A stretch of DNA of 15,760 nucleotides from CAYYFV01 sp964451705 (GTDB lineage: Bacteria; Patescibacteriota; Gracilibacteria; UBA1369; GCA-2718715): the NCBI GenBank assembly GCA_964451705.1, contig CAYVIV010000021.1:1-15760 (forward strand). The letters run 5' to 3'. Within the stretch, counting starts at the first letter, position 1, and each line of letters begins with the position of its first letter. The notes beneath the pieces were generated by a model. That model ran no database searches, had not been told where the DNA came from, and saw only the letters and a program-made list of their open reading frames with translations. Made by a program: the position numbers and the translations under genes. Below, piece by piece: positions 1-7,300 of this stretch.

Positions 1-1
1 A

Positions 2-487
2 CTAATGGCTGGTGGTGGGTTTTGCATAGATAACTTGGTAGGGGTGCTTGCTGTCTGTGCTCATTGGAATGCCGGCAGACTCCCCTAGTTTTTGGATTTT
101 TGGATCTTGCAGAGATGAGGTTTTGATAAAAAATATTTCGGCGTCATATCTATTATCAATATAGTTTTTGATTCTATAGGCTAGGTTTAAGCTATCTTGG
201 GGAAAGGGCCTGGCATCTTGCTGCTTGGGTAGCTGAGTTGGGACTTTATAATCATCTTCGACAAAGAAAATAAAATCAAAGTCCGAAAAAAGACTGCCTC
301 TAAACCCTGGAGGATTATACTCACCAAATGTATTTTTGACTGCAGATCCAATCAGAATAATTTGTAGAATCTTACTGTTTGGCAAAAAATCAGCTTGGAT
401 TTTTTGGATGGCTTTGGCCTTGAGGTTGTTAATTTTATCTTGCTTGAAAACAAGCTTGGCAGGCCTGTGTTTTATGTGATCTTCCAT
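2..487 (-). CDS. Small nucleotidyltransferase-fold protein (161 aa)
   Basis: Probable stand-alone nucleotidyltransferase of the Pol-beta/MNT superfamily. Seen: a Gly-Ser motif (IGSAVKNTFGEY, about residues 47-58) is followed, after an insertion rich in Gly/Pro/Arg, by the metal-binding pair in SDFDFIFF (about residues 68-75), and a further acidic strand (YDAEIFFI, about 113-120) could supply the third carboxylate. This order is the known signature hG[GS]...DhDh of the family. The protein ends soon after the fold, with no substrate domain that I recognise, so the target (small molecule, protein or RNA) is unknown. It begins with ATG 32 bases after the 3' end of tRNA-Phe on the same strand, so it is probably transcribed with it. 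No Shine-Dalgarno is visible. It ends in TAG almost at the window edge but is complete. The fold is fairly sure; the reaction is not. Confidence 0.7.
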   Translation of the reverse strand: MEDHIKHRPAKLVFKQDKINNLKAKAIQKIQADFLPNSKILQIILIGSAVKNTFGEYNPPGFRGSLFSDFDFIFFVEDDYKVPTQLPKQQDARPFPQDSLNLAYRIKNYIDNRYDAEIFFIKTSSLQDPKIQKLGESAGIPMSTDSKHPYQVIYAKPTTSH

Positions 488-519
488 AGTTTAAAATAGC
501 TTTAAATAACTAAAAGCTG

Positions 520-594
520 TGGTGCCGAGGGGCGGAATTGAACCACCGACACAGGGCTTTTCAGGCCCCTGCTCTACCACTGAGCTACCCCGGC
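520..594 (-). tRNA. tRNA-Phe (anticodon GAA), CCA encoded
   Basis: A 75-nt cloverleaf reads on the minus strand. The 7-bp acceptor GCCGGGG pairs with CCTCGGC (one G-T), followed by discriminator A and an encoded CCA. The D stem is GCTC/GAGC, the anticodon stem GGGGC/GCCCT, the anticodon loop CTGAAAA (anticodon GAA, Phe), and the T arm GGTGG TTCAATT CCGCC. A strong promoter lies just upstream and the nucleotidyltransferase gene follows downstream. Confidence 0.96.
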
Positions 595-610
595 AAATTA
601 ATGTACACTA

Positions 611-640
611 TTTATAACACAGCAGGTCGCAGTTTGGCAA
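611..640 (-). promoter_or_regulatory. Promoter of tRNA-Phe
   Basis: On the minus strand, -35 TTGCCA (640-635) and -10 TATAAA (616-611) each match the sigma-70 consensus at 5 of 6 positions, with an 18-base spacer. The predicted start is near 604, about 10 bases before the mature tRNA. Confidence 0.7.
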
Positions 641-655
641 TCAATTTTAGTATTA

Positions 656-1198
656 CTACTTGCGATGAACCTGGTAATGCAGTGTATGTGAGTTGGAAGA
701 AATTCTATCAAAATCTAACTGTCTAAAATTTAAATGTTGTGTGAATTCCGAGAGATCAAGTGGCAGCTTTCTGTCGGTCTTAAATGCAGTTTCTATAAGT
801 GTTAGGTAAACCTCAGATATAAGGTTGTGTTCAAGGTAAAACTCGTAGAGCTGGGCCCCACCTGTACAAAAAATTGATTCAACTGTGGGGTCGTCTTGCA
901 AGGCTTTAATTGCTTGAATTGGATCTTGAAAAGCTAGTACAGCTTCTGGCAAATTCAGATTTGTTTGACGTGAGATCACTACATTAATACGATCTGCGAG
1001 TGGGCGGAATTTGGCTGGGATCGAGTCCCAAGTTTTGCGCCCCATAATTACTGCGTTTTGTTTAGAGGGATCCTTGGTTTGGGTTGTAATTGCTTTAAAG
1101 TGCTGCATGTCTGACTTAAAAGACCAAGGCAGTTGGTTATTTAGGCCAACTCCACCATCTTGGTCGGTGGCTACTATTAATTTGATTGGTTTAGGCAT
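656..1198 (-). CDS. folA: Dihydrofolate reductase (180 aa)
   Basis: Reduces dihydrofolate to tetrahydrofolate with NADPH, recycling the dihydrofolate made by thymidylate synthase next door. Seen: N-terminal strand PIKLIVATDQDGGVG, substrate loop with LPW and the acidic residue D30 in SFKSDMQHFK (place of the catalytic Asp of bacterial DHFR), MGRKTWDSIP (about 52-61) for NADPH binding, and CTGGAQLY (111-118), the conserved Gly-Gly of the cofactor site. The length is slightly longer than the usual 160-170 aa. I chose the ATG at 1198, one base after the thyA stop (TAG-T-ATG), over an in-frame TTG at 1210 inside thyA. This tight spacing suggests translational coupling. No SD is visible. Ends in TAG. 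Confidence 0.95.
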   Translation of the reverse strand: MPKPIKLIVATDQDGGVGLNNQLPWSFKSDMQHFKAITTQTKDPSKQNAVIMGRKTWDSIPAKFRPLADRINVVISRQTNLNLPEAVLAFQDPIQAIKALQDDPTVESIFCTGGAQLYEFYLEHNLISEVYLTLIETAFKTDRKLPLDLSEFTQHLNFRQLDFDRISSNSHTLHYQVHRK

Positions 1199-1199
1199 A

Positions 1200-2015
1200 C
1201 TAGACAGCAATAGGTAATTTAATAAATTTGTGATGTTGGTAGTTTTCTAGGGTAAAATCTTCAAAATCAAGATCCCAGAATGGTTTTTTTGCAATTTTGA
1301 GGGTTGGCAGAGGCAGTGGCTGGCGTGTGAGCATTTGTTTGACTCCATCTACATGGTTTGAGTAAATATGAGCATCGCCAATGGTGTGTGTGAAAATTCC
1401 CGGCTCTAAGTTACATTCTTGAGCTACCATCATAAGTAGTACTGAATAACTAGCAATGTTAAATGGCACGCCAAGTGCCAGGTCGGCACTGCGCTGATAT
1501 AGTTGCAAGTCTAGCCGGCCATTGACAACATAGAACTGAAAAAATGCATGGCATGGTGGTAAGGCCATTTGATTGAGGTCGGAGACATTCCAGGCTGAGA
1601 CAATTATCCTACGGGAGTCTGGATTGGTTTTAATGGTATCAATAGCTTCTTGAATTTGGTTAATATAATGCTTTTTGAGCTTACCGGTTTTGAGGTTTTT
1701 TCTATACTGTGGCCAGCGTGTCCATTGGTAGCCATAGACTGGACCAAGCTCACCATCTTCAGCTGCCCAGGCATTCCAAATAGGAGTATGCTGGGTGAGG
1801 TTATCATTAATATTTGTGGAGCCTTGCAGAAACCAAAGTAACTCCCGAATAATAGCATTGAACAAAGTTTTTTTGACTGTGACCAGAGGAAATCCTTGGC
1901 GAAGATCATATTTGCTTTGGGTACCAAAAATAGAGATAGTACCTGTGCCTGTACGATCGCCTTTTTGTTCTCCGTTTTCCAAAACATCTTTTAAAAGACT
2001 TAAATATTGCTGCAT
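1200..2015 (-). CDS. thyA: Thymidylate synthase ThyA (271 aa)
   Basis: Methylates dUMP to dTMP using 5,10-methylenetetrahydrofolate, releasing dihydrofolate that the adjacent DHFR recycles. Seen, numbering from the chosen start: R21 in KGDRTGTGT (phosphate), ELLWFLQGSTN (58-68), the Arg pair in DSRRIIVSAWN (133-143), catalytic C155 in ALPPCHAFFQFYV, QRSAD (174-178), LGVPFNIASY (181-190) and the Asp/His/Tyr pocket DAHIYSNHVDGV (214-225). All the expected catalytic residues are present and the length matches the 264-aa E. coli type. The ATG at 2015 (MQQYLSLL) is preferred: longer in-frame starts would add about 20 unconserved residues and run into the divergent gene's start. No SD is visible. 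First gene of the thyA-folA pair; ends in TAG. Confidence 0.97.
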   Translation of the reverse strand: MQQYLSLLKDVLENGEQKGDRTGTGTISIFGTQSKYDLRQGFPLVTVKKTLFNAIIRELLWFLQGSTNINDNLTQHTPIWNAWAAEDGELGPVYGYQWTRWPQYRKNLKTGKLKKHYINQIQEAIDTIKTNPDSRRIIVSAWNVSDLNQMALPPCHAFFQFYVVNGRLDLQLYQRSADLALGVPFNIASYSVLLMMVAQECNLEPGIFTHTIGDAHIYSNHVDGVKQMLTRQPLPLPTLKIAKKPFWDLDFEDFTLENYQHHKFIKLPIAV

Positions 2016-2019
2016 AGTC

Positions 2020-2059
2020 TTGGCGTTAATTGCTAAATAAGTTACAATACAATAGTAAC
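2020..2059 (+). promoter_or_regulatory. Promoter of the VTT/DedA-like gene with a small inverted repeat
   Basis: TTGGCG (2020-2025), a 17-base spacer and TACAAT (2043-2048; 5 of 6 to TATAAT) place a transcript start near 2055, 14 bases before the ATG. The -35 box lies just upstream of the divergent thyA start, so the two promoters share 53 bases. GTTAC (2041-2045) and GTAAC (2055-2059) form a perfect 5-bp inverted repeat over the -10 and start site. It could be an operator, but it is short enough to be chance. Confidence 0.5.
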
Positions 2060-2068
2060 AAAGCCTAT

Positions 2069-2791
2069 ATGTCAAAACAACTTCAGATTAAGATATTTGC
2101 CTACTTAAACATTCTGGCACTGGCTATTTTGGGCCTAGTAATATATGAAAATTACCAAAGCCAAGGTTTGATTTTTCAGATTGCTAAAAATGATATTTCT
2201 AGCGTGAGAGAATACTTTAGTAGTTTTTCTTTTTTATACAAACATGGGCTAATACTTTTGCTGGTACTAGCTGAGGTTGTTATTGGAATTGTGCCGGCAA
2301 TTGTAATGTACCCAATAATTGGTATGATTGCAGGTTGGCAAACAGCGCTTGTAATTATTTTTATTGGTAACTTTATTGGTAACCTGCTGAACTTTTACCA
2401 GGGTAAATTGATTGCCTCGGCTTTGATTGAAAGGAAAAAAAATAGAGGTTTTATAAATAGACTCTCGGATGGAGGTTTTAAAGTTGTTTTCCTACTGAGG
2501 CTAAATCCTCTATCGTCAATTGACTCTATATCTTACTTTGCTGGTGCTATGGGCATGAATGTTTATAAATTCATGCTAAGTACCATGGCTGGGGTAACGC
2601 CACTAATTGTGGTTGGGACTTTGTTTGGTTCACAGGCTATCGAAAAATACAATATTGGACTAGAGCTCCTGGTGATCTTTACCTTTATTTATATTGCCAA
2701 CCAGTTGAGGAAGGTAAAGCTTGTGCAAAAGATTAAGAACGCTCGTAATAACCGTTTAAAACGCAAGACTCGAGAATCTGAGATTCAATAG
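2069..2791 (+). CDS. VTT-domain (DedA/TVP38/SNARE-associated) membrane protein, 240 aa
   Basis: Integral membrane protein of the VTT superfamily, whose members include bacterial DedA proteins and eukaryotic TMEM64/TMEM41B, linked to lipid translocation and membrane homeostasis. Seen: an N-terminal membrane segment (about 11-25), a long hydrophobic block from about 55 to 105 with the Gly/Pro-rich re-entrant sequence VVIGIVPAIVMYPIIGMIAGW, then the family signature VVFLLRLNPLSSIDSISYFAGAMGM with its Arg, Pro and S-Y-x-A-G positions, further hydrophobic segments, and a very basic C-terminal tail (KIKNARNNRLKRKTRES). The ATG at 2069 is preferred to an in-frame TTG at 2030, which would lie upstream of the predicted transcript start. 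No SD is seen. The last 59 bases overlap the end of the convergent PEBP-like gene. Substrate unknown. Confidence 0.85.
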   Translation: MSKQLQIKIFAYLNILALAILGLVIYENYQSQGLIFQIAKNDISSVREYFSSFSFLYKHGLILLLVLAEVVIGIVPAIVMYPIIGMIAGWQTALVIIFIGNFIGNLLNFYQGKLIASALIERKKNRGFINRLSDGGFKVVFLLRLNPLSSIDSISYFAGAMGMNVYKFMLSTMAGVTPLIVVGTLFGSQAIEKYNIGLELLVIFTFIYIANQLRKVKLVQKIKNARNNRLKRKTRESEIQ

Positions 2792-3176
2792 CCATTTCTA
2801 TCTCGGCACGCGAGGCAGATTTATCTAAGTGGATTTTTTTGCTAAGTGCATACAACTGGAATCTATACTGATGTCGGTATTTGGGTGGGCATGGTCCCCC
2901 GTAGCCAAACTCCATAAAATCATTAATGCCTTCTATGGCACCTACTGGCAGTGCTTGGGAGCTAAGGCTTGTGGTAGCTGGATCTATATTCCAGACCAAC
3001 CAATGTAGCCATGTGCTCTGTGGAGCATCTGGATCGTCGACAATTAAGAGTAAGGACTCGGTTGACTCTGGGACATCTGAAATTTCTAGTCTTGGAGAGA
3101 CGTTCTCACCTTGGCAGGTGAATTTTTGGGGTATGTCTTGATTATTTAGAAAATCTGGGGAGATTAGGGTGAGCAT
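2733..3176 (-). CDS. PEBP / YbhB-YbcL family protein (147 aa)
   Basis: Member of the phosphatidylethanolamine-binding protein family (bacterial YbhB/YbcL, 'Raf kinase inhibitor-like'). These are small soluble proteins with a conserved anion pocket; their bacterial role is poorly defined. Seen: FTCQGENVSPRLEI (19-32), the DPDAP motif within IVDDPDAPQSTWLHWLVWNI (pocket Asp, Pro and His), FGYGGPCPPKYRHQYRFQLYAL (90-111; the GxGGPxPP and HRYxFxLYAL motifs), and the closing helix through GYYERS. Length and C-terminus are normal for the family, so its overlap with the end of the convergent VTT gene is real rather than a read-through artefact. It starts 8 bases after the rmuC stop on the same strand, so it is the second gene of that operon. 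No signal peptide. Ends in TAA. Confidence 0.93.
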   Translation of the reverse strand: MLTLISPDFLNNQDIPQKFTCQGENVSPRLEISDVPESTESLLLIVDDPDAPQSTWLHWLVWNIDPATTSLSSQALPVGAIEGINDFMEFGYGGPCPPKYRHQYRFQLYALSKKIHLDKSASRAEIEMAIESQILESCVLNGYYERS

Positions 3177-3184
3177 GTCTATGG

Positions 3185-4381
3185 TTAATTTTCTATAGAT
3201 TCTTTAGGAATGGCTATAAAGTCTCTAGTTTCTGGGACTTTTGACTCTGTAAGGGTTGGCATAGGCTTGTTATGACCACGGAGTTTGTTGAACTTATTTG
3301 TTTGCGGCAGTAAATTTCTATTCCAAGATCCAGCCAGTGAATTAAAGGAGTTAGCAGCAGAAGAAATACCCTTGCCGACTTTGTCTAAATGACCAAGAAA
3401 GGTTTCGAGACGTTTAATAAGCTCATGACCTTCTTTTTTTACAGCCTCTAGGTGTGTTGAGACTTTGGAGTCTTTCCATGATTTTTCGACAATTAAAAGG
3501 ATTGCGAGCAAGGTGGAAGGTGAAGCTATAATAACTTTTTTGCTCAAAGCTTGATCCAACAAAGTAACATCTAACTCCATGGCAGCGCGGATTAAGGACT
3601 CCCCAGGTAAGAACATGACTACAAAAGGGGCGGAATTCTCTACTTTGTCAAAATAAGCTTTGGAGCCCAGGTCATTGATATGTTTTCTGATGTCGGCATG
3701 GAAAGTTTTTAAATAGCGAGCTTTATCGTCTGCGTGCTGGCTTTCGGTGGCCTTGAGATAATTGGCCAAAGGAGCTTTGGCATCTATCGCTATATTTCTA
3801 ACATCTGGCATTTTGACTATAACGTCTGGTCGAATTTGGCCATCTTCGTGGTTATAACTAGACTGAGTGCTAAAGTCGACGTGCTCTTTGAGTCCTGCCA
3901 TCTCTATGACTCTTTTCAGCTGTAGCTCACCCCAGTTACCCCGGGCTTTAGAGTCTTTGAGGGCAGTCTCGAGTGTGCGTGTAGTTTGGCGCAGGTCTTT
4001 TTCGGCCTGGATTAAATAACTTAGTTGTTCTTTGAGTGAGCCATACTGCTTGCCGCGATCTTGTTCGAAGGAATGTACTAGTTTTTCATATCTGTTTAGG
4101 TTTTGCTGTAGGTTATTCACAAAACCTTCGACTGCTTGTTGTCTGTTTTTTAAATCCTTATCTGCAGAGACATGAATTTTTTCAAAGTTAGACTTTGCGA
4201 GGTCCAAAAACTGCTGATTGTTTTTGAGCAGTGAGTCGCTTGCTAACGCTTGGAAGGTTTCTTTCATGTGGTCGACCGCAAACTCAGAGGCCTTAGCTTC
4301 TGCACGTGATATTTGTGCTTTGGCCAGCCAGCCTAAAACAACCCCAGCAATTAATGCAATAAATGGTATTAAAGCCTGCAT
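3185..4381 (-). CDS. rmuC: RmuC-family DNA recombination protein (398 aa)
   Basis: RmuC proteins limit inversions at inverted repeats and carry a predicted PD-(D/E)XK-like nuclease core. Seen: an N-terminal membrane anchor (PFIALIAGVVLGWLA, about 5-19), a long Gln/Lys/Glu-rich coiled coil (about 25-145), then the RmuC core beginning at KARGNWGELQLKRVIEMAGL, followed by IRPDVIVKMPD and IAIDAKAPLANYLKA (Asp, Asp and Lys are candidates for the nuclease site), NSAPFVVMFLPGESL and SPSTLLAILLIVEKSWK. This order is diagnostic of the family. The C-terminal tail is basic and Pro-rich. A good promoter lies immediately upstream; the start ATG has an AT-rich leader without SD. First gene of the rmuC-PEBP operon. 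Ends in TAA. Confidence 0.94.
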   Translation of the reverse strand: MQALIPFIALIAGVVLGWLAKAQISRAEAKASEFAVDHMKETFQALASDSLLKNNQQFLDLAKSNFEKIHVSADKDLKNRQQAVEGFVNNLQQNLNRYEKLVHSFEQDRGKQYGSLKEQLSYLIQAEKDLRQTTRTLETALKDSKARGNWGELQLKRVIEMAGLKEHVDFSTQSSYNHEDGQIRPDVIVKMPDVRNIAIDAKAPLANYLKATESQHADDKARYLKTFHADIRKHINDLGSKAYFDKVENSAPFVVMFLPGESLIRAAMELDVTLLDQALSKKVIIASPSTLLAILLIVEKSWKDSKVSTHLEAVKKEGHELIKRLETFLGHLDKVGKGISSAANSFNSLAGSWNRNLLPQTNKFNKLRGHNKPMPTLTESKVPETRDFIAIPKESIEN

Positions 4382-4406
4382 AAAATATTTATATTAATTT
4401 GGTTTT

Positions 4407-4435
4407 ATTTTAATATTTTGGCTTGCTGATTGCAA
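4407..4435 (-). promoter_or_regulatory. Promoter of the rmuC-PEBP operon
   Basis: On the minus strand, TTGCAA (4435-4430), exactly 17 bases, then TAAAAT (4412-4407). The -35 box begins 4 bases beyond the stop of the upstream orphan gene. The predicted start, near 4400, leaves a leader of about 18 bases. Confidence 0.7.
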
Positions 4436-4438
4436 AAT

Positions 4439-5590
4439 TTACTTTTTGACTCGTAGTATATTTGTGTTTAGAAATCTCATATCTGGATTACCTGGAACTA
4501 AATACTGAGTAACTCTTTCAGCCTCAACCTGCATGTACCTGCCTATATATGGCCCCTCTATGATTACAAATGTAAGATAGTCACTTGTGATGTCTGTAGC
4601 AATTAGAGACAGAGTACCATGATCTGCATGCTGAAGCGTGAATTTGAGACCAAGCATCTCTCTATCATACTTGATTAAAGTGGCTGGTACTTCCTGCTGC
4701 TCCTCTGTTCTGCCTGTATCATCATCATATATGCTATGTTTAGCGTGATGAGGAGTGTAAATCTCTGTATGTGACTCCTGTTCTCGGATTACAGCTGATA
4801 CTGCGGGTCCGGGGGTGGGTTCTGGCATTATTCTCTGCATCATTTGTTGTTCAGTCATAACCTTGGAGAACTCCTGCAGCGCTTGATCACCATTGATAAA
4901 GAGTGATCTTTGCACAGTTAACCTTTGAAAGTTTAGGACCCATAAATCAGAAAGATTAATGGTTTGTCTGATTAAACCCTCTTTCATAACAACAATTTTC
5001 TGGTCCTTTAAATACTCCATAACTACCCAGTTGTTTTTAAGGCCATTGGATATAGGATTAAACAAGTACACCTGGGTAAAGGGTCTAAAAGTGGTAATCG
5101 TTAAAACTGTAAATAGGTCTGGTTTAAATTTCTGTAAGGCAAGTAAGAAAATATGATCTTGATATAATGAGTCGGGAATAATGTGCGCTAGCTGTGGGTA
5201 GCGTTCAAACAATTCAATACCTGAGTCTACATGGAAAAAGATAGTCTTGAGTGCTGTTTGCAAATCATTAATTGATACATTGCAGGGCTCAGAGCTTGAA
5301 AGATAAGTGTTGAGGATCTGGGTAGACTCTAGGTGCTGAGCCCGACTGATGACAGGCTGAGGTATTTGCGCTTGTATTTGCTTGTGATTGCTCCAGAGTG
5401 CAATTTGCTGCTGGTGCTCTAGCCCCAATGTGCTGGGCTCTAGACTGGCGGCTTCGTGACCATTTATTGCAGTGTTTTGAGCTTTTCGTTTAAATAGCCC
5501 CCTTAGCTTGCCGACTAAGCCATCTGTAGTTGGTGATTCTATACCTTTAGGTTGTAAACTTGGATTTGTGGTAGCTTTTAGAGGATTCAT
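4439..5590 (-). CDS. Unrecognised 383-aa protein
   Basis: I do not recognise this protein. There is no signal peptide or membrane segment, so it is probably cytoplasmic. From the ATG at 5590: residues 1-60 are polar with a short basic patch (GKLRGLFKRKAQ); a Gln-rich helical stretch follows; about 95-270 look like a mixed alpha/beta globular domain (LQTALKTIFFHVDSGIELF, then the strands TVLTITTFRPFTQVYLF and WVVMEYLKDQKIVVMKEG). A Met/Gln/Pro/Glu-rich linker at about 250-315 leads to a compact beta-rich C-terminal domain (ATLIKYDREMLGLKF ... TFVIIEGPYIGRYMQVEAERVTQYLV). An in-frame TTG at 5650 would overlap the divergent nuclease gene and is less likely. A TATAAT box 9 bases before the ATG suggests an almost leaderless message. 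It is a single-gene unit ending in TAA. Real coding: long, with normal composition. Confidence 0.8.
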   Translation of the reverse strand: MNPLKATTNPSLQPKGIESPTTDGLVGKLRGLFKRKAQNTAINGHEAASLEPSTLGLEHQQQIALWSNHKQIQAQIPQPVISRAQHLESTQILNTYLSSSEPCNVSINDLQTALKTIFFHVDSGIELFERYPQLAHIIPDSLYQDHIFLLALQKFKPDLFTVLTITTFRPFTQVYLFNPISNGLKNNWVVMEYLKDQKIVVMKEGLIRQTINLSDLWVLNFQRLTVQRSLFINGDQALQEFSKVMTEQQMMQRIMPEPTPGPAVSAVIREQESHTEIYTPHHAKHSIYDDDTGRTEEQQEVPATLIKYDREMLGLKFTLQHADHGTLSLIATDITSDYLTFVIIEGPYIGRYMQVEAERVTQYLVPGNPDMRFLNTNILRVKK

Positions 5591-5599
5591 AGCGGCGAG

Positions 5600-5628
5600 A
5601 TTATATATCAGTGTTATTTGGATTTTAA
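5600..5628 (-). promoter_or_regulatory. Promoter of the 383-aa orphan gene, near-leaderless
   Basis: On the minus strand a perfect TATAAT ends 9 bases before the ATG at 5590, with TTAAAA (4 of 6 to TTGACA) 17 bases upstream. Transcription would start within a few bases of the ATG, leaving no room for an SD. Confidence 0.5.
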
Positions 5629-5637
5629 AAAACTTTT

Positions 5638-7182
5638 GTGATTCTTGCAATTAAATTGCATACTGAGGAAGTATTAACAAGAATCCATATGCCACTTTTA
5701 TTACCACCTGTTGGGAATCTCCAGTCCAATAGGCGTTTTCCTAGTCCAGTACTAATGGAAGCCATTAATTGTAATATAAGTGAAGACCTGCTAGCACCTA
5801 GAAAAGAGGTTTCGGGTATTACAATTGACCGCGAAGAAACACTAGACATAGACGATGCTTTATGGCTAGTTCGAGATGGTACCAACTATAGAGTCCAGAT
5901 TTCTATATCAGATGTGGCTAGTTTAGTTGATAAAGGATCGGAAACAGACAAAGAGGCGCTGCACCGAATTTTAACCTTATATTTAGCTGGCGCTGTAAAT
6001 CCAATGCTACCAAATGTCCTGTCGGAATCTGTGCTAAGCCTGGTTGCTGGAGAATTTCGTCCAACCTTAACCTTTACTGTAACTTTAGATAATTACGCGA
6101 ATATATTAGAATATGAGATTGACCAAACCTGCCTTTTGTCGCAACAAAAAATGTCTTACTCGCAGGTCAGTGATATTTTAGCAAGCAAAGAAGTCGATAC
6201 TGGGGCGGAATATAAACAGATGTTGCAAGATATGAGTATTGTGAGCTCTAAATTAAGATCTAAGCGTCTTGGTAGCCACCAGCAGGCTGGGAATTTAAGT
6301 TTACGGCCAGACTTAATTGTACCGGAATTAATGATTCTTACAAACCACATTTCGGCGCTGCACCTACACAAAAAAGATGCACCAGGTATATTTAGAAACC
6401 ACGGACGATCTGTTACGTCAGAAGCCTACTACGGCCATTGCAACCATGGGCACGCGGGGCTCAACCTCGATGCATACACGCATGCGACTTCCCCACTGCG
6501 CAGATACCCAGATTTAATTGTGCATAGGCAATTAATTTCTACTATCAATTCCTCTGTGCCCCCATATACCTCTCAAGACACTCAGATGCTGGCAGAGTAT
6601 TTTAATAAGTACTTAAGCTACCAAGATGAAGCATTCGAGGAAACCTTCTCTTCGAAACACTATGTTTGGCACAAACAACGTCAAACCCTAGACCAAGTTC
6701 CAGAGGAAACTTTTAACGAGGTTCTTCTCAAATTTTGTAAATTACCGCGTTTACAGTCTGATTTTGTGCAAGAACTAAAAAAACGTCTCTTTCAAAGAAC
6801 TATTAAGCACCCTGTAGTGGCAGCCTGCCTCTTTGAATCTGTGGAGCAATCGCAGCACTGGCGCAAAGTTCGCTCTTATATTAAATCCTATATCGATGCC
6901 AACCCTAAGCAAGCCTACTACATACTGCTGGAAGCCTGTAACAAACACTATGCAGGTATTGAAAAACTCCAATTTGAAATTTATAGAGCAAATGATAAAA
7001 CTTACCACTCTAGAATACTCCTGCAAATTGACTCACAAATTTACGGGCTCGAAGATCCATGCTTAAGTAAAAAGATGAATACATCTAAATATAGAGCAGC
7101 CAGTCAGGTTTTGATTGCCTTGTTAGAGCAGAATTTGGTTGAAACTCAATACAATCTAGAAATTTCTGGACTGCAGGTGTAG
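5638..7182 (+). CDS. RNase II-family (RNB) exoribonuclease with C-terminal dsRNA-binding domain
   Basis: Probable 3'-to-5' exoribonuclease for RNA turnover. Seen, numbering from GTG at 5638 (514 aa): RNB domain about 40-345, with the four metal-binding Asp in ITIDREETLDIDDA at D64, D70, D72 and D73 (the spacing of E. coli RNase II D201/D207/D209/D210), ISDVA (90-94), and the signature HATSPLRRYPDLIVHRQL (282-299) with the catalytic-site Arg. After a helical linker, about 422-497 resemble a double-stranded RNA-binding domain: start helix NPKQAYYILLEAC, three strands, then LSKKMNTSKYRAASQVLIALL, which matches the SKKxAKxxAAxxAL end of that domain. The usual N-terminal cold-shock domains and C-terminal S1 domain are absent. 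The start is uncertain: GTG 5638 or ATG 5689 (497 aa); GAGGAAG at 5662-5668 is about 20 bases before the ATG, too far for a normal SD. Ends in TAG. Confidence 0.88.
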   Translation: MILAIKLHTEEVLTRIHMPLLLPPVGNLQSNRRFPSPVLMEAINCNISEDLLAPRKEVSGITIDREETLDIDDALWLVRDGTNYRVQISISDVASLVDKGSETDKEALHRILTLYLAGAVNPMLPNVLSESVLSLVAGEFRPTLTFTVTLDNYANILEYEIDQTCLLSQQKMSYSQVSDILASKEVDTGAEYKQMLQDMSIVSSKLRSKRLGSHQQAGNLSLRPDLIVPELMILTNHISALHLHKKDAPGIFRNHGRSVTSEAYYGHCNHGHAGLNLDAYTHATSPLRRYPDLIVHRQLISTINSSVPPYTSQDTQMLAEYFNKYLSYQDEAFEETFSSKHYVWHKQRQTLDQVPEETFNEVLLKFCKLPRLQSDFVQELKKRLFQRTIKHPVVAACLFESVEQSQHWRKVRSYIKSYIDANPKQAYYILLEACNKHYAGIEKLQFEIYRANDKTYHSRILLQIDSQIYGLEDPCLSKKMNTSKYRAASQVLIALLEQNLVETQYNLEISGLQV

Positions 7183-7265
7183 ATATGCTCTTTGAACTCT
7201 GCATGACCGGTGATTTAGCGAAAGTATATGCCTAAGTATTTTGTAGTATTTTTATAATAAGGTAC

Positions 7266-7294
7266 TTGCGTTATTTTGCCAAATATGGTATTAT
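7266..7294 (+). promoter_or_regulatory. Promoter of the structured RNA
   Basis: TTGCGT (7266-7271), a 17-base spacer, then TATTAT (7289-7294; 5 of 6 to TATAAT). Start predicted at about 7301. The nearby tRNA-Gly promoter has almost the same -35 (TTGCGC) and the same 17-base spacer, which fits a stable-RNA gene. Confidence 0.6.
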
Positions 7295-7300
7295 ATTATG

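Noticed and set aside
7183..7265. Terminator or small gene just after the RNB nuclease
   Set aside because: No stable stem with a T run and no convincing frame; only short 4-5 bp inverted matches.
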